From assembly GCA_024734495.1 (NCBI GenBank), contig JALMQS010000085.1, forward strand, positions 22,015,077-22,079,076: a stretch of DNA of 64,000 nucleotides, read 5' to 3'. A program made the position numbers and the translations under genes. The first letter of the stretch is position 1. The number at the start of each line of letters is the position of its first letter. This document shows, piece by piece, positions 56,689 to 64,000 of this stretch. The DNA comes from Forficula auricularia (lineage: Eukaryota; Arthropoda; Insecta; Dermaptera; Forficulidae). Under the pieces are notes generated by a model. The model worked only from the letters and a program-made list of their open reading frames with translations, was not told the DNA's origin and searched no databases.

Positions 56689-57713
56689 CTACTCTTATTA
56701 AACGAGCAAAAATTGTATATTTATTTATATATTTATTTATTTATATATATATTTGTATCTTGGTTCTATTTTGAAAACGGCCCTACCAGATTTTGATGAA
56801 ACAAAATCTATTAACAAGTTTTGAAGATGAGAAAACGATCTGTCTAGGTATGGACCTCATCAAAATTCATCTTAGTTGATTTTTCTTAATTAAAGTAATT
56901 ATTGAATGGAGATAGAAAATCCTCAATGAAAAAAACCGTGATTCGGCCGATGTCATATTAGAACACAGAGACCTCTTGCATCAGAGGCCGACACTCTACC
57001 CACTGGATCAAAGACCTTCTTTGTGTAGAAACCCTTGCTTTTTACTTTTACTAAAGTGAATATTTTGAATTAGACTCTATTGAGAAGTGTGGAAACAAAT
57101 GAAATATATTACATATAGCTGTGTGATTTAATAAATAGAATTTACATTAGAATATATTGCGGTGCAGTAAATTTCGAAATATGAATAATTGATATAAGCT
57201 TGAAAGAAAGACAACAACGTAATTTGATTTTAAATCCAAAAACATTAAATATATTAATAATTATTCCTTGGCCTCCCCCCTCCACTCTTCCTAATTAAAA
57301 TTAAATATTCAATTCTCTTTCCTTCGGGCAATTATCCTTGGAATTGTCTTCCTGAAAAATACTTGCTTGGTGAAAGTTATCACTTCTGTCGCGCGTTCCG
57401 AGACGCACACATTTTTTAATTTTATGTTTTTATTTCAGATCCTATACGATTATTTTTTTAATTAATATTTTCCTATTTATTTTTTTATAATGTTTATCGA
57501 TATGAACGAATATGGGAAAATTGGTGTACGAGTAAACTAATATACGCATAATATGTGGACCATTAGAAAGCTAGAAATGCAAAAAACTGGGTCGGGGGTG
57601 GGGATGGATGTGGGGGGTGCAGGAGGTGGGGTGCAGTGGTGGGGGCGAGGTGTATGGTTTCGGGAGGGGTGGGTGTCAGGGGTTACCGAGCATCGCTCGG
57701 TGCCTCCAGGTAC
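56689..57713 (+). mobile_element. Non-autonomous Helitron-like repeat, both ends visible
   Basis: The 5' end TCTACTCTTATTAAACGAGC follows an A. The 3' end has a perfect hairpin, ACCGAGC ATC GCTCGGT (57684-57700), then GCCTCCAGGTACTA before a TA run. A TC start, a 3' hairpin about ten bases from the end, and insertion between A and T are Helitron hallmarks, though the last four bases are not an exact CTRR. Length is about 1 kb. It contains a tRNA-like segment at 56945-57012. The opposing frames at 57537-57747 are in the GC-rich 3' part and look incidental. Confidence 0.6.
56945..57012 (-). repeat. tRNA-like fossil
   Basis: The minus strand reads GATCCAGTGGGTAGAGTGTC then GGCCTCTGATGCAAGAGGTC, resembling a tRNA D-arm and anticodon arm, with a degenerate B-box (TGTTCTAATA). 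Not a complete cloverleaf. Confidence 0.4.
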
Positions 57714-58439
57714 TATATATATAAATGAACAAGATTTGCTCATTTAATAATATAAGAATAAGAGATTTAATATTTTATCGCTTATGTTTTTACATATAAG
57801 TATATTGATTAATTTAAAAATCAAATCTAAATGCGTAGGGTAAGTTTTAAGTTTTTACAAAACAATGAAAGAAATTTTTTTTTCATTGCAAATCGTTTTA
57901 TTGCATTTTAAAATATTCGCCATTTATTCCGCCAGGCAAATTACGATTTTAACAGGAAATATATTCCCAGTAAAGATTTTATTGCTGGAATATCTTTATT
58001 GATACTCCAATATTACTACCCTATTAAGTTTTTCCCAATTTGTGTTGTGGAAATTTTTTCTACGCGCCTCAAAATTTTTCAGTTTTTCTTGAATAACTCT
58101 AAAACGGGTTATCAAATCAAAAAGAGATTTATTGATTGATTAAAGCTCTTTAAATTGCGCCTAAAATGATAACAATTTCATCTATTTACGTTAAGTAAAA
58201 CCGGTACTAGCGCCTGTCGAAAAAGTAGCCCGGGATCAATTTTAGATATCCCTAAAACTCGTACTTTCACGATTTTCCAAATTTTGACCATGAAAAAGCT
58301 CGTTTTCGACAAAGACCACTCTATACATTTTTAAACTAGATTCGTATTTTTTACAATTTAAAAATAATGTTAGGTATTAATTGAATAATGGTAAGCTGTG
58401 TGTGCTGATGTTGAATCCTAATAATTGTTCTTAACAATT
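57714..58439. other. No gene seen
   Basis: AT-rich with ordinary composition. GAATAACTCTAAAACGGGTT and CTCGTTTTCGACAAAGACC are typical of repeated insect DNA, but no bounded element was found. Confidence 0.35.
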
Positions 58440-58790
58440 ATTCGACTTAATTATTATCAAATAATAATGATTAAATAAATAATTTTTTAATAATAATTAT
58501 TAAATAATTAATTATTAAATAAATAATTATTAAATAATTGATTATTAAATAATTAATTATTAAATAATAATGATTAAATAAATAATTATTAAATAATAAT
58601 GATTAAATAATTAATTGATAAATCAAAAAGTCCCAACAATGACAATAAGTGCTTATAATGATCTTAAAACTTCATTATATACAGATTTCAGAGATTATTT
58701 TCTACTTAAAATTTTTGAGTTTTAAAAAGTTTATTATAATAAGTATAGATAGACAAAAAAAAGTTTTAGACAAGCCTGCCTCTCAGGTGT
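58440..58790 (-). repeat. Inverted, decayed copy of the T1 interior
   Basis: Contains the complement of the T1 words around 1300-1460 (ACAATGACAATAAGTGCTTA, TTTTTGAGTTTTAAAAAG) and an expanded ATTAAATAAT-type repeat at 58480-58630. Confidence 0.6.
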
Positions 58791-59044
58791 ATTAAGTAAA
58801 ATTTCGAAAGGATTTAATTCATGGCGCAGAGCAAGAAAAATACAAAAGAAGAGAAGGTTGTATGGCAAAGTCACGTGACACTCTTAAATTATGCAATTTT
58901 TCCTCTTTAAAATAAATGTTTTTATATAGAGAGTTAAAACAAGAGAATATTTAAGTCTAGAGTATAGGTATATACTGGTTTCAGATGGATGATGATGACA
59001 TAGCCAGTACTTTTCGTGAAAAAGAAGCGGCTATTAATAAAACC

Positions 59045-59045
<1 letters not shown>

Positions 59046-59076
<31 letters not shown>
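59046..59076. repeat. (GT)n microsatellite
   Basis: About 31 bp of alternating GT/TG, with a shorter run at about 59210-59221. The surrounding 59077-59600 shows no gene. Confidence 0.9.
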
Positions 59077-59078
<2 letters not shown>

Positions 59079-59837
59079 AGTCGTCGTCGCATCATTGAAT
59101 CGATAAAACCAAAAAGTCACGGCCAAGGCAGGTAGAGGAGAAATAAAGAGGGCTCTCTCGCTCTATAACGATTGACTCACTCACTAATAAATAACTCTCC
59201 TGTAACGATGTGTGTGTGTGAGTGAAAAACATAATAATTCACTCTGTCCGTGGATAGAGACAGACAGACAGACGTGAACTGATTTCAAAATGGGATTTCA
59301 CTTTTGGTGTCATAAAAAGGGGCAGGGGGTGTCCTTAACCCCGTCGCTGTCCAAATAAGAAAAGACGGAAGAAAATCTAGCCATTTCCCCACTTGTCACG
59401 GAAGGGAAGATAAAAGCAAAATGTATAGAAGGAAGCTTCAAATTGCGCATTAAAATTTCAATTGTATTGACGTTTTATAAAAGGGGAGGGTGACCTGTTG
59501 GTAGGGGTGGATTTAGTGTGTGACGTATTTCAATGATGGTTTTCAAAATCTGTCATTTATATTTTCTTTTGTCTCGAATGAAACACTGCATGTTAGGGAA
59601 TTATGGTAATTTGAAAAAAAGGATAGTTAGTAGAATGATTAAAAAAAACATAATTTATAAGTTCAGGGTGTCCCGTATCCGTATCACAACGATAAACCTT
59701 GAACAGGGGATAGGGCAATTTAAGACGGTCCTGAAATTCATCTCCCATATGTCGACCCTCTTGAATTTTCTGGCATTCTAGATCATACTACTGTGGGCAA
59801 TAAATAGTAAGACTTTTGTTCTTAATTTTAAAATTCT

Positions 59838-59966
59838 TTATGTTATTCTTCCAAATCTGTTTCCGTCCCCCTCAAAGTAATCCCCCCGACACTCAATACA
59901 CTTGCGCCAACGTTTTTTCCAATCCTCGAAACAGTTGTTAAACCCAATTTCCGGAATAACATTGAG
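59838..59966 (-). pseudogene. Mariner-like transposase C-terminus
   Basis: The minus strand reads IPEIGFNNCFEDWKKRW, RKCIECRGDYFEGDGN and RFGRIT with a stop at 59838. The W..RW.KCI...G.YFEGD pattern is the well-known C-terminus of mariner-family transposases. Nothing upstream of it is recognisable, so only the last ~40 residues survive. A GGGTGTCCCGTATCCG word at about 59667 may be a remnant TIR. Confidence 0.75.
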
Positions 59967-60635
59967 ATAAAGTAAAAAAACAACAACTACCTAACAATTA
60001 CAAGTTTTTAAATTAAACAATTAAAATAAACAAAAACATTGATTTGACCTAGGATATTCTTCTTGATTTATTTACCTAGATAGCCATATAAAATCAATAG
60101 ATACGTTGTAGACTTGTTGCTGTAGATATTATATATTGGTACACCCCTTATTTTACTAACTAAACATTTTCCCTTTCAAGTTTTTCTAATAGTCTGTTCC
60201 CCTTTAATGTAACATTTTATTGAATTCAACATTTTTTAAACGTTTTTATTTAATTTTTTATCTTTTAAAAAATATATTTATTTTTATTTTTTATTTTTTT
60301 TTATAATTGAATTTACAGAAAGTTTGTTCTCTTTAGACGACCCTTATACTTCCGGAATTGATAAAATGAAATGATAAACTTTGCAATCTCTTTCTTTCTC
60401 TTGTCTATAGAGGGCATTTCATTAAACTGTCATATTTTAGAATCCAATATGGCCGCTGCACGTCATACATCACTATTGACCCATAAATTGTGGGAATTTT
60501 TGGGATAGTTTTAATTTCTTTCATCCCCTATATGTTTTTTGGGTTGCTGAATCCGAATATAAGGTTTTCGGAGAATTTCAGCCTGGATCCTCTAAACGAC
60601 AACGGCTCATAAAAAATGTAATTTTTAATCATATA

Positions 60636-62255
60636 CAGGGTGTTCAGAAAAAGAGTTCGAAGACTTCAAGGCGAGATTTCGTATATCAAAATTAGTTGAA
60701 AAGTTCTAATAAACATAACTCCAAAAAGGCTTCGTTTTCTGCCTGGCCGCCATTTTTTTTAAATATAAACGTCTATCTTGAGAACAGATCTAGATATATT
60801 TATGAAATTTCGTAAATATGTACTATTTGAAAAAGTACCAAAATTTTATCTTGAAAATTTTCAAAATGGCAGCCATTTAAAATTTTTAATTGTGAATAAC
60901 TTTTTAATCTTTCATTTTATGAAAATTATTATAATTAGATATAATATCACACATTTTATTTTGAACATAATGACACCTTATTTTTTGAGATCGGATAAAA
61001 AATAACGAAGTTATGACAAAATTTGTGTAACCACCATTACTGGCTTCAGTGGACTGAATTTTGAGACCGACATCATTTCCTACACATTTTGTCATAAATT
61101 GGTTGTTTTTTATCGGATCTTAAAAAATAAGGTGTCACTTTGTTGACATTAAAAAGGGTAACTGGTTGAGCCAACTGATAGTCAGGGTGAAAAAAAAAAG
61201 AAAAATTCAAAGTTCAACAAAAATAAAAATATGCTAGCAGGAAAAAAAATAATAACAGCGATGATGAAGTGACTCCAAAAATTTTACAGCTGCTCAACAC
61301 ACTTAAACTTTTATGTTAGTTTTAATGTGAATAAATAATCACCATATTATGTATGAAATTGAATTTAATAAGAAGGTTCTTGCTTACATCTGAAAGTCGA
61401 AATATAAATAAAAAAGTAACAAGAAAAAAATTAAATGAATGGGAAAATGGGATTTTTAAACAGATAGATTTATTAATTTGAGTAATAAATAGAAGCAAAA
61501 ACAAATTATCCGACAAATAATTGAAAAGTTCAGTAGAATTATGAATAGAAATTATCAAATTATTTTTATTATTATTAACAGGATAAAATTATATGTTAGT
61601 TAACCAGACAGTATTTTGAACAAATAGCTGCGGCGTTCTGACATTAAATATCAACACAATAGTAGATATTTTATCAATATACAATTGATATGGGAAAGGA
61701 CGAACACCAGCAAGCAAAAATAAGTGAGTAAAATGGGAAACTGGACTCTGATTAGCAGAACAAGATGTGAACAGATTCGCTGTTTGTACAAGAATGAGAA
61801 AAAATATTAATTATGTAAATAAACATGGATTTGTTTTCGGCTGTTCCGCCCAGCGGATGGCTTTTGCCCTAGCGATTTCGCGTGCAAAAATCGGAAAAAC
61901 GATGCTCACATACGCATTAAGCAGACGGTTGCACTGGCGCAACCAGTAACATTTTATCTAATAATACTAATTTTAATAAAATGAAAGATTAAATAGTTGT
62001 TCTCAATTAAACATTTTAAATGGCTGACATTTTGAAAATTTTCAAAATAAAATTTAGGCACTTTTTTAAATAGTAGATAATGTAGTTAAGTACGTACATG
62101 TGTACCAAATTTCATAAAGATATCCATATCGGTTCTCAAGATAGACGCTTTTCTTGGTAAAATGGCGGCCAGACAGAAAACGAAGTGTTTTTAGACGTTT
62201 TCATCTAATTTTGATGTGGGGAATCACGCCTTAAAGTCTTGGAATCAAATGTACA
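60636..62255. mobile_element. ~1.6-kb element with ~330-bp terminal inverted repeats
   Basis: The left end is ATACAGGGTGTTCAGAAAAA. Left-arm words (AAAATTAGTTGAAAAG, CTTCGTTTTCTGCCTGGCCG, CGTCTATCTTGAGAAC, TGAAAATTTTCAAAATGGC) reappear inverted at about 61960-62250. The interior has short open frames with no transposase signature. An internal AAAAAATAAGGTGTCA word occurs inverted at about 60970 and 61125. Mariner-like TIR start, non-autonomous. Confidence 0.75.
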
Positions 62256-62429
62256 GGAAATTTTATTTACTTTCATTTCGAATAGGCAGCTTATTTACAA
62301 AAAGCTGATACTTTTCGAGTTATAATCAAAAAACCGCCAAAAAAATGAGATTTTTTTTTACCCTTTTTGGCATTTTGTTTTCAATGTTGCATCACGAAAT
62401 TTTGTTTAAAAAGAGATTCCGCGACATTT

Positions 62430-62575
62430 CATCCCCCGACAAAACATCCCCCGACAAAACATCCCCCGACAAAATATCCCCGGACAAAATATCCCCGGAC
62501 AAAATATCCCCGGACAAAATATCCCCGACAAAATATCCCCGGACAAAATATCCCCGACAAAATATCTCATGACAA
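62430..62575 (+). repeat. 15-17-bp minisatellite, left terminal array
   Basis: About ten units of (C)CCCCGACAAAACAT, changing to CCCCGGACAAAATAT. The 88- and 75-residue frames across it are repetitive peptides and are not considered genes. Confidence 0.9.
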
Positions 62576-62651
62576 AATAACCCTTCCCCGCGTGAATCTT
62601 ATGAGTAATGCAAATCGACTCCGGTTCGGTTAATATATATTCAGTTCAGCA

Positions 62652-62695
62652 TTTAGACGGTTCGGTTGGCATCGATGCCAACCGAACCGTCTAAA
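62652..62695. repeat. 44-bp perfect palindrome
   Basis: TTTAGACGGTTCGGTTGGCA and its exact complement, joined at TCGATG with no spacer. Outside it AATATATATTCAG and its complement (about 62740) extend a weaker inverted repeat. Confidence 0.9.
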
Positions 62696-62774
62696 AACCA
62701 GCCCGAAAAGGAGCTATACGAACCCAACCGAGCCGAACTGAATATATATTAAACAAACCTCCGAAAGTTTGGTC

Positions 62775-63180
62775 CGGACGGGGTGTGTTTCGGGCTCCCA
62801 TTTTTTTTCTAATCAAACACACATTGAAAACCGAACAGCCAATCGTCCGGCGGGGTTTGTTTCGGGCTCCCATTTTTCTAATCAAACACACATCGTAAAC
62901 CGAACCAGCCAATCGTCCGGCGGGGTTTGTTTCGGGCTCCCATTTTTTTCTAATCAAACACACATTGAAAACCGAACAGCCAATCGTCCGGCGGGGTTTG
63001 TTTCGGGCTCCCATTTTTTTCTAATCAAACACACATCGTAAACCGAACCAGCCAATCGTCGGGCGGGGTGTGTTTCGGGCTCCCATTTTTTCCTAATCAA
63101 ACACACATTGAAAACAGAACAGCCAATCGTCGGGCTTGGTGTGTTTCGGGCTCCCATTTTTTTTCTAATCAACACACAGT
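62775..63180. repeat. Six tandem ~71-bp satellite units
   Basis: GTTTCGGGCTCCCA starts at 62787, 62859, 62929, 63000, 63072 and 63143. Units alternate between CACATTGAAAAC and CACATCGTAAACCGAACC forms, giving a two-unit higher-order period of about 142 bp. The open frames on both strands over this array are produced by the repeat. Confidence 0.9.
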
Positions 63181-63286
63181 CCATGTTGACTTAAATTCAA
63201 AAATAGTGATCGATTCTCATCTAATACTTGAGGAATAACAATTTTACATTAGATTTTTGACGCTTCGATTATTATTGGTAACCATT

Positions 63287-63655
63287 GCTGAAGACATAAA
63301 GGAATCGGTTTAAAATCAAAAATAACGATCGATTCTTATCTAATACTAGAAGAATAACCTTATTGTATTCCATTTTTGATGTTTTGACTATTAATGGCAA
63401 CCTCTACTGAAAACGTGGAGGAATCGACTTAAAATCAAAAAAGACTAAATTCTTTTTGTTAACCAACTCAAGTTTGAGTTGTTTGTCATAAAAGAATTTA
63501 GTCTTTTTGATTTTAAGTCGATTCCCCTACGTTTTCAGTAGAGGTTGTCATTAATAGTCAAAACATCAAAAATGGAATGCACAAGGTTATTCCTCTAGTA
63601 TTAGATAAGAATCGATCGCTATTTTTGATTTTAACTCGATTCCTCTATGTCTTCA
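63287..63655. repeat. ~370-bp palindrome
   Basis: Arms 63287-63458 and 63487-63655 are inverted copies (TGCTGAAGACATAAAGGAAT at the left; ATTCCTCTATGTCTTCAGCA at the right) with a short loop at about 63459-63486. A diverged direct repeat of the left arm lies at 63190-63286 (CGATCGATTCTCATCTAATA-like), and another at 28425-28505. Confidence 0.8.
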
Positions 63656-63656
63656 G

Positions 63657-63750
63657 CAAGGATATTTTGTCGGGGATATTTTTTTCGGGGATATTTTGTC
63701 GGGGGATGTTTTGTCGGGGATATTTTGTCGGAGGATGTTTTGTCGCGGTA
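63657..63750 (-). repeat. 15-17-bp minisatellite, right terminal array
   Basis: About six inverted units of GGGGATATTTTGTC or GGGGGATGTTTTGTC, mirroring 62430-62575. Confidence 0.85.
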
Positions 63751-63814
63751 CCTTAAAAAGAAACCCTATCGATAAATATATATATATATATCTAACCCTA
63801 CCACACAACTCTAA

Positions 63815-63930
63815 CAATAGTATTATTATTATTTTTTTATAATGATATTGGTACACGAAGAAGTTGCACCAAAAAGATACAACCTCTGTAATCCGGGATG
63901 GGTTCTTACATCCTCTGGTCCACCATAACA
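63815..63930 (-). repeat. LINE 3' end fragment
   Basis: GTTGCACCAAAAAGATACAA with an ATTATTATTATT run ahead of it resembles the 3' UTR of the Jockey-type LINE at 22565-22640 (GTTACACCAAAAAGGTGCAA). Heavily truncated. Confidence 0.5.
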
Positions 63931-64000
63931 TTAAAATAATCCTGAATATGATAAAAAAATAGTAATAATAAAAATAACAACGTTATAACTTACAAGCTAC

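Larger units (their letters stand above)
62419..63745. mobile_element. Foldback element with tandem-repeat termini
   Basis: It opens with CCGCGACA and an array of GACAAAATATCCCCG-type units and closes with the inverted array ending TTTTGTCGCGG. Inside are a 44-nt palindrome, a 71-bp satellite array and a 370-bp palindrome. Tandem short repeats as terminal inverted repeats are the classic foldback design, also seen in some MULE-like elements. No transposase is present. Confidence 0.65.

Noticed and set aside
62430..62575. Regular short repeats resembling a CRISPR array
   Set aside because: The units are contiguous with no unique spacers and the window is eukaryotic; it is a minisatellite at a foldback terminus.
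62691..63184. Long open frames on both strands (90-107 residues)
   Set aside because: They arise from the 71-bp satellite units and encode only repeated peptides on both strands.

Overview
The window reads as nuclear DNA of an arthropod, most likely an insect. It is strongly AT-rich and intron- or intergene-like. It is packed with LINE remnants carrying simple-repeat tails, hAT and mariner remnants, Helitron-type repeats, tRNA-derived SINEs and many foldback elements. There is no bacterial gene organisation, operon, rRNA gene or CRISPR array. The order within insects cannot be fixed from the sequence alone; a hemipteran-like genome is only a guess.

Only one stretch looks like a host protein-coding gene. 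It is a GC-rich exon at 5242-5754 (+) encoding what appears to be the N-terminus and first membrane cassette of an adenylate cyclase. It ends at a clean GT donor, so the DNA downstream is presumably its large first intron. The next exon is not visible, so how far that intron extends is unknown.

Layout. 0-5 kb: LINE 3' ends, a small hAT-type MITE and the first full copy of a foldback family marked by CCGACTTC (called the CGACTTC element here). 5.2-8.1 kb: the exon, then four tandem ~0.5-0.6 kb repeats. 8.3-20 kb: a palindrome with hammerhead-like motifs, an RT fragment, TTTACCATACA-ended elements, and Helitron-like repeats with a nested insertion and SINEs. 20-28 kb: tRNA-like inverted repeats, two Jockey-type LINE fragments, a 450-bp palindrome and a LINE C-terminal fragment. 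28-36 kb: several CGACTTC elements and another ribozyme-bearing palindrome. 36-41 kb: a bounded hAT element with an 8-bp target duplication, split by a CGACTTC element. 41-50 kb: Helitron-like repeats, two copies of a GC-rich minisatellite repeat (possibly an LTR), and a decayed Helitron helicase. 50-64 kb: several long-TIR elements, an RT pseudogene, a complete-looking non-autonomous Helitron, a mariner C-terminus, and a complex foldback element with internal satellites.

The most interesting recurring signal is a set of about nine hammerhead-ribozyme-like motifs (CUGANGA, then a stem, then GAAA). Each has one extra nucleotide before stem II. In nearly all of them stem III is a short palindrome (ACGU, AUAUAU, ACUAUAGU). 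Three of the palindromes carry one motif per arm. Motifs of this kind are known from Penelope-like retroelements, but the extra nucleotide makes their activity uncertain.
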